NCBI RefSeq assembly: GCF_016811105.1
Contig: NZ_JAFBGM010000001.1
Location: forward strand, 248,001 to 312,000
Reading direction: 5' to 3'
DNA length: 64,000 nucleotides
From: Aurantibacter crassamenti
Lineage (GTDB): Bacteria; Bacteroidota; Bacteroidia; Flavobacteriales; Flavobacteriaceae
Below the pieces are notes generated by a model that was given only the letters and a program-made list of their open reading frames with translations, was not told the origin of the DNA and ran no database searches. The translations under genes and the position numbers were made by a program. Positions 24,162 to 33,410 of this stretch are shown here, piece after piece; within the stretch, counting starts at the first letter, position 1, and every line of letters begins with the position of its first letter.

Positions 24162-25442
24162 ATGAAACTTTGGGACAAAGGCTTTAGCACTGATAAAAAA
24201 ATAGACCACTTTACAGTTGGCAATGATCGTGAACTTGATTTACATTTAGCCAAATATGATGTGATAGCCTCTAGAGCTCATGCAAAAATGTTAGGTAAAA
24301 TTGGACTACTTACCGACAAAGAAACAAAAGCCCTAGTAGCTGAGCTTGATAGTTTAAAGTCAAGAATTGAAAAAGGTACTTTTACTATTGAAGATACTTT
24401 TGAAGACATGCATTCTAAAATAGAGTATCAACTAATTTTAGCTTTAGGCGATACCGGCAAAAAAATACATACAGCAAGATCTAGAAATGATCAAGTTTTA
24501 GTGGCAATGCACTTGTACCTAAAGGATGAGTTGACAGAAATAAAGTCGCAAACCAAAACACTTTTTGATGTACTTCTAAATTTAGCTGAAGAACATAAAG
24601 ATGTTTTGTTACCCGGTTACACACATCTGCAAATAGCCATGCCATCTTCTTTTGGCTTATGGTTTTCAGCTTATGCAGAAAGCTTAATTGATGATCTATA
24701 TTTTATTGATGCGGCCTATAAAGTCGCTGATCAAAATCCGTTAGGTAGTGCTGCTGGGTACGGAAGCTCTTTCCCAATAAACAGAACTTTTACTACCAAA
24801 GAAATGGGTTTTGAGACCATGAAATATAATGTAGTAGCGGCACAAATGGGTCGTGGTAAAGTTGAAAAAGCTACAGCTTTTGGTATGGCAAATATTGCTG
24901 CAACTTTATCAAAAATGGCAATGGATATATGTTTGTATATGAGTCAGAATTTTGATTTTATATCCTTCCCTGATGAATTAACTACAGGCAGTAGTATCAT
25001 GCCACACAAGAAAAACCCTGATGTTTTTGAATTGGTTAGAGGTAAATGTAATAAGTTACAAGCGGTACCCAATCAATTGACTTTAGTCATAAACAATTTA
25101 CCAAGTGGTTACCACAGAGATTTACAATTGGTAAAGGAAATTATAGTACCTGCTATTCAAGAAATGAAGGCGTGTTTAGAGATTCTTACTTTTAGTTTAA
25201 AAGAGATTAAGGTGAACAAAGGTATTTTAGAAGACCCAAAATACGATTACCTTTTTAGTGTTGACACATTAAACGAATTAGTTCAAAACGGAATGCCATT
25301 TCGAGATGCTTACAAAAAAATGGGACAAGAAATTCAACAAGGTACATTTACTCCTAAACGTGATATTTCACATACTCATGAGGGCAGTTTAGGTAATTTA
25401 TGTTTGGATGAGATTCGAGAGAAGATGAAAAATATTCTTTAG
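24162..25442 (+). CDS. argH: Argininosuccinate lyase
   Basis: A 426-residue enzyme of the fumarase/aspartase superfamily splitting argininosuccinate to arginine and fumarate. Seen: HTARSRNDQV around 100-110, PGYTHLQIAMPSSFG around 150, NPLGSAAGYG, and the superfamily signature GSSIMPHKKNPDVFE. The chosen ATG starts MKLWDKGF, the common N-terminus of this enzyme; an upstream in-frame codon at 24138 adds 8 unrelated residues. It is the last gene of the operon, followed by a hairpin shared with the convergent deacetylase gene. Confidence 0.95.
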   Translation: MKLWDKGFSTDKKIDHFTVGNDRELDLHLAKYDVIASRAHAKMLGKIGLLTDKETKALVAELDSLKSRIEKGTFTIEDTFEDMHSKIEYQLILALGDTGKKIHTARSRNDQVLVAMHLYLKDELTEIKSQTKTLFDVLLNLAEEHKDVLLPGYTHLQIAMPSSFGLWFSAYAESLIDDLYFIDAAYKVADQNPLGSAAGYGSSFPINRTFTTKEMGFETMKYNVVAAQMGRGKVEKATAFGMANIAATLSKMAMDICLYMSQNFDFISFPDELTTGSSIMPHKKNPDVFELVRGKCNKLQAVPNQLTLVINNLPSGYHRDLQLVKEIIVPAIQEMKACLEILTFSLKEIKVNKGILEDPKYDYLFSVDTLNELVQNGMPFRDAYKKMGQEIQQGTFTPKRDISHTHEGSLGNLCLDEIREKMKNIL

Positions 25443-25466
25443 TCTGACTATATTGTTAAGAAGAAA

Positions 25467-25487
25467 CTATGCACTTTCTTAGCATAG
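25467..25487. terminator. Hairpin between convergent argH and the PIG-L deacetylase gene
   Basis: CTATGC (25467-25472) and GCATAG (25482-25487) form a perfect 6-base-pair stem with a 9-base loop. On the minus strand it is followed by TTTCTTCTT, so it fits better as terminator of the deacetylase gene, though it may also end the arginine operon. Confidence 0.5.
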
Positions 25488-25543
25488 AAATATATATCAA
25501 ATAAATAGTTCTGATTAATTTTTCAGCAAACTACATCTATTTT

Positions 25544-26371
25544 CTAAAAACCATTTCGCCTAATAGTATCAACTACAAATTTTCGAAAATATAATACGTT
25601 TGTAGTGTCATTTTTTTCGGCCTGAATCCAATCTGTCATTTCTTGCTTCGTAAATTGGCTTTGATGACACTGCAGTGAAGCAAAGGCCATCTGCTCATCT
25701 TTAGCACTGAAATCAATTTTAGTATGTAATACCTTTTCATGTGCCCAACCTAAACCCCAATCTTTAGGAAATTTGGTGGTTTGCTCTTTGGTCCAAGCAA
25801 AATGGTATAAATCAATTTTATCAAACCAACTTTCCCGAAGTAAAATTTCCGTTGTCAACAACCCAATCAATCTGTGGTCTGGATGGCCTGTATCTCCGTC
25901 AGGGCCAAAAGTCAAAATGACATCAGGTTGTAGTTCTATAATTTTATCAGCTAAACGCTTTTTTAGTTGAGTTACTTCATCATAAAAATTATTATGGCCG
26001 TTCAAACCAAGCCCGTCTTTGGCTTCTAAAAAATGAGGAGGTTTAATTCCTAATTCTCTACAAGCGCATTCAGTTTCAATTTTTCTAATTGCTATTAGAG
26101 AATCTCCAGCGGGAATTTTCGCATGATTCGTAACTCCAAAACTACCATCAGTTGCCACAACTAAATGTACATCAGAAATAGAGGCGTATTTAGCAAGTAC
26201 AGGCCCAATAGTAGTCTCATCATCTGGATGCGCAAATATGGCCATAATAGTTTTTGGTGGCTTGCCATTCAACAAAGATTCCATATCCATATTTTTTTGT
26301 TCAGGCAAAGGGTCACACCCAACAACCAAAAACAACAAAATTATGAGACGTATTAGCTTATTAGTTTTCAT
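25544..26371 (-). CDS. PIG-L/LmbE-family deacetylase, lipoprotein
   Basis: A 275-residue lipoprotein (lipobox LVVGC, Cys 19) of the zinc-dependent PIG-L family, which removes acetyl from N-acetylglucosamine-type sugars or opens related amides. Seen: FAHPDDETT with H48, D50 and D51, VATDGSFG, and GHPDHRLIG with H163, D165 and H166. The chosen ATG starts MKTNKLIRL directly at the signal peptide; two in-frame ATGs lie 4 and 8 codons earlier. Envelope location means its substrate is in the periplasm or outside. It is monocistronic on the minus strand. Confidence 0.88.
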   Translation of the reverse strand: MKTNKLIRLIILLFLVVGCDPLPEQKNMDMESLLNGKPPKTIMAIFAHPDDETTIGPVLAKYASISDVHLVVATDGSFGVTNHAKIPAGDSLIAIRKIETECACRELGIKPPHFLEAKDGLGLNGHNNFYDEVTQLKKRLADKIIELQPDVILTFGPDGDTGHPDHRLIGLLTTEILLRESWFDKIDLYHFAWTKEQTTKFPKDWGLGWAHEKVLHTKIDFSAKDEQMAFASLQCHQSQFTKQEMTDWIQAEKNDTTNVLYFRKFVVDTIRRNGF

Positions 26372-26462
26372 TTTTAATGGCATTCTAATCTTCAAAAGGA
26401 ATTGAATTAATTATATCCCTTAATGCTTCATTGAGCTAAAGTTACTAAATTAGAAGCTTTAG

Positions 26463-26470
26463 TAAATTTG
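26463..26470 (+). promoter_or_regulatory. -7 promoter element of the M1 peptidase gene (TAAATTTG)
   Basis: TAAATTTG is an exact TAnnTTTG box 14 bases before the start codon, implying a very short 5' leader of about 8-10 bases. The -33 region has no clean TTTG at the usual distance. Confidence 0.5.
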
Positions 26471-26484
26471 TATTAAACCATTCC

Positions 26485-28083
26485 ATGCAAAATAAATCAA
26501 CTAAGTATTTAGCGCTCATAATGATTATACTTTTCCCGTTGGGAAATTTCATTAAAGCCCAAGACACCTACCAAAGAAATACCTCTGCTGATGTTCAAGG
26601 TTATATTTTCAATTTATCATTAAATGATGAAAACAATGAAATAAAAGGTGAGGCTGAAATTACAGTTGCATTCAAAAATGAAGTAAATGCTTTTGCGCTA
26701 GATTTAATAGCAAAATCTGGCAACTATGGTATGCAAGTCTCGAATATTTTTGAAGGAGATAAGGTTGCCAATTATAACTACGTGAGTAACAAAATAAAAA
26801 TAACACCTTTTTCATCCGAAGAAAAAATAAGAACCTATAAAGTGGTTTACAAAGGCATTCCAGAACGAGGTCTTGTTATTGACACTACAAAATTTGGTCA
26901 ACGTTCGTTCTTTGGCGACAACTGGCCAAACCTTGCACGGCATTGGCTACCATCAGTTGACCACCCCTCAGACAAAGCAACAATTGAATTTCGAATTAAG
27001 GCACCTGACCACTACGATGTTGTTGCCACGGGTGAAAAAATTGAAGAAAGTAATTTAAAAAACGGCTATAAGTTAACAACATACAAAGAGCCCGCACCAG
27101 TTGCCATGAAAGTAGTTACCATTGGGGTAACAGAATTTGCTAGTAAATTATTAGACGAAGTTAATGGCATACCAGTTTCTGCTTGGGTGTATCCTGAAAA
27201 TCGGTTAGATGGTTTTTCTGATTACGGAGTAGCCTCGAAAGTGTTAAAATATTTCATTGATAATATCGGACCATACGCTTACGCAAAACTGGCCAATATG
27301 CAAGCCAAAACACAGTGGGGTGGCCTGGAGAATGCTGGTACAATAGCATATTTTGAAAATTCTGTAACGGGCAAAAATGAAGTAGAAGGTTTAATTGCCC
27401 ACGAAATTGCGCATCAATGGTTTGGTAATTCCGCTACAGAAAATGACTGGAACCACGTTTGGTTAAGTGAAGGTTTTGCCACTTACTTTGCAATATTATA
27501 TCAAGAAAGTGTATACGGTGATGAGAAGCGAAAAGAAGAATTGGAACTTGACCGCAAGAATATCATAGACTATTACTTAAAGAATGCCGCACCCATTGTA
27601 GACCCTTCCATTACAGACCCACTAAAGGTTTTAAGTGCAAATACTTACGAAAAAGCAGGTTGGGTCTTAAACATGCTGCGCCATAAATTAGGTGACGAAA
27701 CTTTTTGGAAAGGCATACAAGCCTATTACAAGGCTTTTCGGAACTCGAACGTTTTGTCAACAGACTTTCAGAAAATAATGGAGGAAACTTCGGGTGAAGA
27801 CTTGGATGAATTCTTTCAGCAATGGATTTTCACCAAAGGACACCCACAACTCAAATTGAACTGGACTTATAAAAAGAAAAAATTACAAATTAATCTTGAG
27901 CAACTTCAAAAACATCATGTTTTTAAGTTTCCATTAGAAATAGGAGTAATCAAAGATGGTAAGATTATTATCCATAAGACCGAAGTACACACGGCGTTAA
28001 AAAACTACACCATAAAACTTGATTCAGAACCCGATAAGGTAATCCTAGACCCACAATCTTGGTTGTTATTTGAAGAGAAATAG
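26485..28083 (+). CDS. M1-family metallopeptidase, secreted
   Basis: A 532-residue zinc aminopeptidase-type protein. Signal peptide 1-26 (ending IKAQ); N-terminal beta-sandwich to about 230; catalytic domain with H306-E307-xx-H310 (AHEIAHQWFGN) and E329 (WLSEGFATYF), i.e. HExxH followed after 18 residues by the third ligand. The exopeptidase loop normally written GxMEN reads GGLENAGTIAYF here. It lacks the large C-terminal ERAP domain, like other short Bacteroidota M1 enzymes of about 530-620 residues. It probably trims peptides in the periplasm. It stands alone between the deacetylase gene and the giant surface protein. Confidence 0.92.
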   Translation: MQNKSTKYLALIMIILFPLGNFIKAQDTYQRNTSADVQGYIFNLSLNDENNEIKGEAEITVAFKNEVNAFALDLIAKSGNYGMQVSNIFEGDKVANYNYVSNKIKITPFSSEEKIRTYKVVYKGIPERGLVIDTTKFGQRSFFGDNWPNLARHWLPSVDHPSDKATIEFRIKAPDHYDVVATGEKIEESNLKNGYKLTTYKEPAPVAMKVVTIGVTEFASKLLDEVNGIPVSAWVYPENRLDGFSDYGVASKVLKYFIDNIGPYAYAKLANMQAKTQWGGLENAGTIAYFENSVTGKNEVEGLIAHEIAHQWFGNSATENDWNHVWLSEGFATYFAILYQESVYGDEKRKEELELDRKNIIDYYLKNAAPIVDPSITDPLKVLSANTYEKAGWVLNMLRHKLGDETFWKGIQAYYKAFRNSNVLSTDFQKIMEETSGEDLDEFFQQWIFTKGHPQLKLNWTYKKKKLQINLEQLQKHHVFKFPLEIGVIKDGKIIIHKTEVHTALKNYTIKLDSEPDKVILDPQSWLLFEEK

Positions 28084-28231
28084 TTATTTAAAGGCTACAA
28101 CAACTCCTTTTCCTCATATAATTGTGTTTTCACAACAAAATAACACTTCATCAAAATAGATTAAAATATTCAAAAACATAGGCCGTTATGTTTAAACCCC
28201 TGACTTTTTGGGGCCAAACCAAATTGTGTTT

Positions 28232-31200
28232 ATGCTTAAAAAATGGTCATTTTTCGCGCTTCTATTACTTTTCACTTGTCTTTCTTTATCCGCCCAAACT
28301 ACACCAATATCAGACACTAATTTCGAACAAGACCTTGTAGATCAAGGAATTGACACCAACGGGCTTAATGGTAACATTTTAGACACTGATGCGCAAGCAA
28401 TCACAGACTTAAATATCACAAGAAACGATATTACTGATTTTACTGGACTGGAGGCCTTTGTGAACTTGATTACCCTTGATCTGGGTCGAAACGATTTTGC
28501 AACAGCTCCTTTGACCACGCTTACCTTGTTAGAAGAACTGGTTTTTGACGACAATGATGTCTTAGCGAGTTTAGATATAACACAAAATGTAAACCTCAAA
28601 ATCTTAACCATTGGAGCGACAGGAAATGGAGGAACCCCCCCAATACCATCATTAGATATTTCACAAAATATCCAATTAGAAGATATTTACATATATGCCT
28701 TTACCAGCTTATCAGATATCATATTACCACAAACCGCAACATTAAAAAACATACAAATTATAGCCAGTGCTGAAGAAGTTTTTGATTTCACCAACCATAG
28801 CGGACTTGAAGAGTTATGGTTAAATCAGAATACGTCTACTACAAACATAACCTTGCCTACCTCAAAAACAACCCTTACGAAACTAGATATTCGAAACCAA
28901 AGAGTTAGTTCTGTAGACCTAACTGGATTCAATGCATTAGAAGACGTTAATCTTGGAGGCACCGAAGTTGAAACCCTGCTATTACCTACATCAACCGCAT
29001 TAAGAAGACTAACAATAACCAGGCATAAATTACCAAGCGTATTTTCTTTTGCATCTGTACCAAACCTTGTGATACTATATGTTACATCCAACCTCTTGAC
29101 TACTGCATTTGACGTGGATATCACTTCAAATACACTGTTAGATGACCTCGACTTATCTAACAACAAGATGGAGAACTTAAATATGACTCAAAACACTTTG
29201 CTCACAGAGGTAGATGTTAGTAGAAATGCTTTAGTAACGTTTGATACAAGTCAAAATACATTGCTAGAAGACCTAAATGCTTCAAGAAACAACATAACAT
29301 CCTTAGACTTATCGCAAAATGTGGCATTGGAAGATCTCAATTTAAACACAAACGAACTACCAACAATTGATTTAACCACTAACATAGAACTAGATAACTT
29401 AAACTTAGGTTCAAACCAGATTCCGACCCTAGATATTACCACGAATACTAAAATCACCAATCTAAGTATAGACGACAACCTTTTCACCACGACTGGTTTA
29501 GATTTAACGCAGAATGTAGACTTAAGAAGTTTAAATGCGGAAAGAAATCAAATCGAGTCTTTAGACATCACCCAAAACCTTGACCTCAATACAATTATCT
29601 TAAATTATAATCTTTTCCCCGGCACCGCTATTCTAGACCAGTTTTATGCAATCCGTGCTGGTGATGACGGTATTCGCTCTGGTACGCTAGAAGTGAGCCA
29701 TAACCTATTGACCGGTAGCATTCCTAATTTTACTGATCTTATGCATCTTGGACCTGGTAACGATTGGACAAGATATTTTGAACTTACCATTGACAATAAT
29801 TATTTTGAGTTTGGTGATATAGAAGGCGAGCATCAAGATTTAGTTGCTATGTTGACCACACTGGGTAGTTTCAATATTCCAGTTATGAGAACGTATGACT
29901 ATGCCCCTCAAGCTAAGGTCAATGCTATTGAAAATCTTACACCGAATGCCGGTACAAACATCACTTTAATCACAAATGTACGAGGCGCCGAAAATCATTA
30001 TCAATGGTTTAAAGATGGTGTTCCGATTCCAGATGCAACCGATTCGCCAGAATATACGATTACCGATTTAAACACTTGTGACGACGGCGTTTATCATTCA
30101 GAAATTACCAGTGATTTGGTCCCTTTTGAAAATGCCAATCCACCCGGAACTAATGGTAAAAACCTACTGTTGGTTAGAAACGATATTACATTGGCCGTAA
30201 ACGCCACAAAAGCGTGTGTTACACTTGCCAATCCTGTAAACGGTGCATCGAATGTGCCTATTAACACAGGAATTGAATGGAACGATAATCCTGGGGCCTG
30301 CGGCTATAAAATTAGTGTTGGCACCTCAAGTGGGGCGACAGATATAGTGAATAACGAAGATGTAGGAGAAGTGTCCATTTACAATTTTGCAGCTGACCTT
30401 CCTAGTAATCAAGAAATTTTTGTGACCATTACACCGTATTTTGATGATGGTGATTTTACCGGATGTACCGAAGAATCATTTACTACAAATGCTGCAGCCG
30501 TTGCGCCCGATTGTACCTCGCTAAATACACCTAGCGATGGAGATACTGAAGTTTCTACAGCTGTTCCGAGCATAACATGGAATCCTGCAAATGGTGCAGA
30601 CACCTACCAAATTAGCATTTCTAGTACTAGTGGAAACAACGATATGGCACTTACCGATATCGGTAACGCCCTTACGCACACATTTGCTACGCCTTTTCAA
30701 AATGATGATGTTGTGACCGTAACAATTATTCCCCGAAATAGTGTAGGCGATGCAATAGGACCATGTACCTCAGAGAGTTTTACAATTGGTTCTGCTGCGC
30801 CATCAGTATCCAGACCTTTTATCACCACTTGGGAAACCACTACCGCTAACGAAACCATTACTATACCCACAAGTCCATTTAGCACCTATGATTATACTAT
30901 TGATTGGGGTGATGGAATAATTGACACTAGTGTTGCTGGTGACATTACCCATACGTTTAACACTCCAGGTATACAGACCATTAGTATTACAGGCGCTTTT
31001 CCTCAAATACATTTTAATGGTACAGCTGTAGACCGAGACAAAATAGTAACCATTGAGCAGTGGGGTGATATAGAGTGGCAAGCCTTAACTCAAGCCTTTA
31101 AAGGTTGTAGCAATTTAAACATTACAAACCCTGCAATTGACACCCCTGATTTAAGCAACGTGACCGATATTTCAGAAGCTTTTGCAGATGCCACCTCTTT

Positions 31201-33406
31201 TAATGGAGACATTACACAGTGGAATGTAAGCACGGTTACCAACATGGTCAGCCTTTTCCAAAGAGCCAGTGTTTTTAACCAAGATATTGGGGACTGGGAT
31301 GTGAGCAATGTAGAGTTAATGCACCGTGTTTTTGAAGCTGCCACCGTATTCAATCAAGATATTGGAGATTGGAATGTCAGTAGTGTTACTTATATGCCTA
31401 TCATGTTTGCTGGTGCAACAAACTTTAATCAAGACATTAGCAATTGGAATGTAAGCCAAGTTGTCGACATGAACACCATGTTCGCCTATACCGAAAACTT
31501 TAATCAAGATATTGGTAACTGGAACGTAACTAACGTAACCAATATGAACCAAATGTTCTTAGGTGCAACAGCCTTCAATCAAGATTTAAGTTTTAAAGCG
31601 GGACTTGGAATACCCTCTGGTGATGCATGGAATACAAGTAATGTAACCCGTATGATTGTTATGTTTTCCGGTGCAACTAGTTTTGATCAAGATATTTCTA
31701 GTTGGAACGTCAGTAATGTAACCCACGCCAATTCTATGTTTTTTGGTGTAACACTTTCTACAGCTAATTACGATGCACTTTTAATTGGTTGGAACAGTCA
31801 AAACTTGCAATCTGGGGTTGAATTTAGCGGTGGAAATAGCCAATATTGTGGCGGTGCTACTGCACGAGCAAATATGATTGCTTCGGATTCTTGGACGATT
31901 AGTGATGGAGGCCTCGCAGGACCAACAGTAGACGATTTAGCAGACCAAACCCACGCAGATTCCTATACCCTGCCTACAATAACAGGTGCTCAATTAACTG
32001 GTAGCGAAGCCTATTACACGGCAACCAATGGAGGTGGAACCAGATACGACGCTACTACTATTATCAATTTTGCTGATTTTCCGAGTTATCCAGTAAACCT
32101 ATTTATTTATGATGGTTCTGGCTTATGTTCGAGCGAAGAATCTTTTCAATTGACCTTAACCAACACAGGCACTGTACCAAACTGTACATCGCTTACCACT
32201 CCAGGGCCAATTGATGGCGACACAAATGTAGCTACAGACATTTCAAACATCACTTGGAACAGCGCTGCAGATGCAACAGGATACAAACTGGCTATTTCAT
32301 CCACTAGTGGAAACAACAACATGACACTTACCGACATTGGTAATATGTTCACACATACCTTTGCTACGCCTTTTCAAAATGATGATGTAGTTACCGTTAC
32401 CCTAATTCCGTTTAACGGAGTTGGTGATGCTACCGGGCCTTGTGCTTCGGAAAGTTTTACTATCGAAAGTGCTGCACCTCAACCGCCATTATGTACAAGT
32501 TTGGCTAGTCCTGCAAATAACGATACCAATGTGGCTACAAACATTTCAAACATTACTTGGAACAGCGCCACGGAAGCAACAGGATACAAACTGGCTATTT
32601 CATCAACCAGTGGAAATAACAACATGACACTTACCGATATTGGTAATATGCTCACGCATACGTTTACTACACCTTTTCAAAATGATGATGTAGTCACCGT
32701 TACTATAATTCCGTACAACGGTGTTGGTGATGCTACCGGTCCTTGTGCTACTGAAAGTTTTACAATTCAGTCTATTCAGGTTTCACCTAATTGTGCAACT
32801 TTGATATTGCCAATAAATGAAGGCACTAATATTCCCATTGACACCAATATAGAATGGAATGAAGTAAATGGTGCAGTCGGTTATTATCTAACTGTGGGCA
32901 CAACATCAGGAGGTAATGACATTCTAGATTACGAAGATGTTGGAATGTTGACATCATATAATTTACCAACAGAACTACCTGAAGGAACCATAATTTATTT
33001 GAATATAACCCCTTACAATTCATCAGGCAATATTACTGGTTGTGAAGAACAAACTTTTACAACTATGAATGAAACTGAAGAACCAACAGCACCAGAAGAA
33101 CCCATAATTGAAGACGAAACCAAATATGGTTTTTCACCAGATGGTGACGGAATAAATGAATACTGGCATATAGACAATATTGAAATTTACCCTGAAAACA
33201 TAATTACTATTTATAACCGGTGGGGTGATGCTGTGTTCAAAATTGCTAATTACGATAATGGTTCAAAAGTATTTCAAGGCGACGCAAATCTAAAAACCAA
33301 AATGGGTGCAGGCAAGTTACCTTCAGGCACATACTTTTTTGATATTCAAATTGATGGTGAAACCATTCTTAAAAAAACGAAAGGATACGTAGTTATAAAG
33401 CGATAA
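28232..33406 (+). CDS. Giant mosaic surface protein with T9SS type-B (gliding motility) C-terminal domain
   Basis: A 1,724-residue secreted protein. Order of parts: signal peptide (ends LSAQ); leucine-rich repeats with a 21-residue period; a low-complexity/Ig-like part; fibronectin-like modules of about 95 residues (CTSLxTPxxGDT... ESFTI); a PKD-like domain (TIDWGDGIIDTS); a BspA/DUF285 block of seven ~25-residue repeats (FNQDIGDWNVSNVTNM type); two more fibronectin-like copies and a distant one; and a C-terminal domain with GFSPDGDGINEYW, TIYNRWGDAVF and SGTYFFDIQ. The last is the gliding-motility-associated (CHU_C) domain that marks type IX secretion cargo of type B. The gene is followed 4 bases later by PorP/SprF, the usual partner. 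A TTG 8 codons upstream is open but the ATG at the signal peptide is preferred. Likely an adhesin. Confidence 0.9.
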   Translation: MLKKWSFFALLLLFTCLSLSAQTTPISDTNFEQDLVDQGIDTNGLNGNILDTDAQAITDLNITRNDITDFTGLEAFVNLITLDLGRNDFATAPLTTLTLLEELVFDDNDVLASLDITQNVNLKILTIGATGNGGTPPIPSLDISQNIQLEDIYIYAFTSLSDIILPQTATLKNIQIIASAEEVFDFTNHSGLEELWLNQNTSTTNITLPTSKTTLTKLDIRNQRVSSVDLTGFNALEDVNLGGTEVETLLLPTSTALRRLTITRHKLPSVFSFASVPNLVILYVTSNLLTTAFDVDITSNTLLDDLDLSNNKMENLNMTQNTLLTEVDVSRNALVTFDTSQNTLLEDLNASRNNITSLDLSQNVALEDLNLNTNELPTIDLTTNIELDNLNLGSNQIPTLDITTNTKITNLSIDDNLFTTTGLDLTQNVDLRSLNAERNQIESLDITQNLDLNTIILNYNLFPGTAILDQFYAIRAGDDGIRSGTLEVSHNLLTGSIPNFTDLMHLGPGNDWTRYFELTIDNNYFEFGDIEGEHQDLVAMLTTLGSFNIPVMRTYDYAPQAKVNAIENLTPNAGTNITLITNVRGAENHYQWFKDGVPIPDATDSPEYTITDLNTCDDGVYHSEITSDLVPFENANPPGTNGKNLLLVRNDITLAVNATKACVTLANPVNGASNVPINTGIEWNDNPGACGYKISVGTSSGATDIVNNEDVGEVSIYNFAADLPSNQEIFVTITPYFDDGDFTGCTEESFTTNAAAVAPDCTSLNTPSDGDTEVSTAVPSITWNPANGADTYQISISSTSGNNDMALTDIGNALTHTFATPFQNDDVVTVTIIPRNSVGDAIGPCTSESFTIGSAAPSVSRPFITTWETTTANETITIPTSPFSTYDYTIDWGDGIIDTSVAGDITHTFNTPGIQTISITGAFPQIHFNGTAVDRDKIVTIEQWGDIEWQALTQAFKGCSNLNITNPAIDTPDLSNVTDISEAFADATSFNGDITQWNVSTVTNMVSLFQRASVFNQDIGDWDVSNVELMHRVFEAATVFNQDIGDWNVSSVTYMPIMFAGATNFNQDISNWNVSQVVDMNTMFAYTENFNQDIGNWNVTNVTNMNQMFLGATAFNQDLSFKAGLGIPSGDAWNTSNVTRMIVMFSGATSFDQDISSWNVSNVTHANSMFFGVTLSTANYDALLIGWNSQNLQSGVEFSGGNSQYCGGATARANMIASDSWTISDGGLAGPTVDDLADQTHADSYTLPTITGAQLTGSEAYYTATNGGGTRYDATTIINFADFPSYPVNLFIYDGSGLCSSEESFQLTLTNTGTVPNCTSLTTPGPIDGDTNVATDISNITWNSAADATGYKLAISSTSGNNNMTLTDIGNMFTHTFATPFQNDDVVTVTLIPFNGVGDATGPCASESFTIESAAPQPPLCTSLASPANNDTNVATNISNITWNSATEATGYKLAISSTSGNNNMTLTDIGNMLTHTFTTPFQNDDVVTVTIIPYNGVGDATGPCATESFTIQSIQVSPNCATLILPINEGTNIPIDTNIEWNEVNGAVGYYLTVGTTSGGNDILDYEDVGMLTSYNLPTELPEGTIIYLNITPYNSSGNITGCEEQTFTTMNETEEPTAPEEPIIEDETKYGFSPDGDGINEYWHIDNIEIYPENIITIYNRWGDAVFKIANYDNGSKVFQGDANLKTKMGAGKLPSGTYFFDIQIDGETILKKTKGYVVIKR
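29138..29583 (+). repeat. Leucine-rich repeat block, 63-base period
   Basis: About seven coding repeats of 21 residues (63 bases; one of 23 residues), pattern LxxLxLSxNxxxxLDxxQNxx. They form the curved LRR part near the N-terminus of the giant surface protein. Confidence 0.75.
30512..30793 (+). repeat. Fibronectin-like module copy 1
   Basis: First of three closely related ~95-residue modules (CTSL ... SESFTI) in the giant surface protein; the other two are at 32183 and 32492. The phrase HTFATPFQNDDVVTVT is identical in copies 1 and 2 and nearly so in 3. Confidence 0.75.
31199..31756 (+). repeat. BspA/DUF285 repeat block, 75-base period
   Basis: Seven coding units beginning FN(G/Q)DI or FDQDI; six are exactly 25 residues (75 bases) and the sixth is lengthened to 36 residues. 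The consensus FNQDIxxWNVSNVTNMxxMF is that of BspA-like (DUF285) surface repeats. Confidence 0.85.
32183..32779 (+). repeat. Fibronectin-like module copies 2 and 3, nearly identical tandem duplication
   Basis: Two units start at 32183 and 32492 (309 bases apart). Long stretches agree at the DNA level, for instance the part coding for GYKLAISSTSGNNNMTLTDIGN, which points to a recent duplication, with copy 1 at 30512 as an older relative. Confidence 0.8.
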
Positions 33407-33410
33407 ACCA

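Noticed and set aside
28122-28135. Hairpin TTGTG-TTTT-CACAA after the M1 peptidase gene
   Set aside because: Only 5 pairs, no U-run behind it, too weak to call a terminator.
30409-31552. Long antisense open frames across the giant surface protein
   Set aside because: They arise from the biased composition of the repeat-rich gene, lack start signals and known motifs.
31199-31756. Regular 75-base repeats that could be taken for a repeat array such as CRISPR
   Set aside because: They are in frame, code for DUF285 units and vary at third positions; no spacer-repeat structure.
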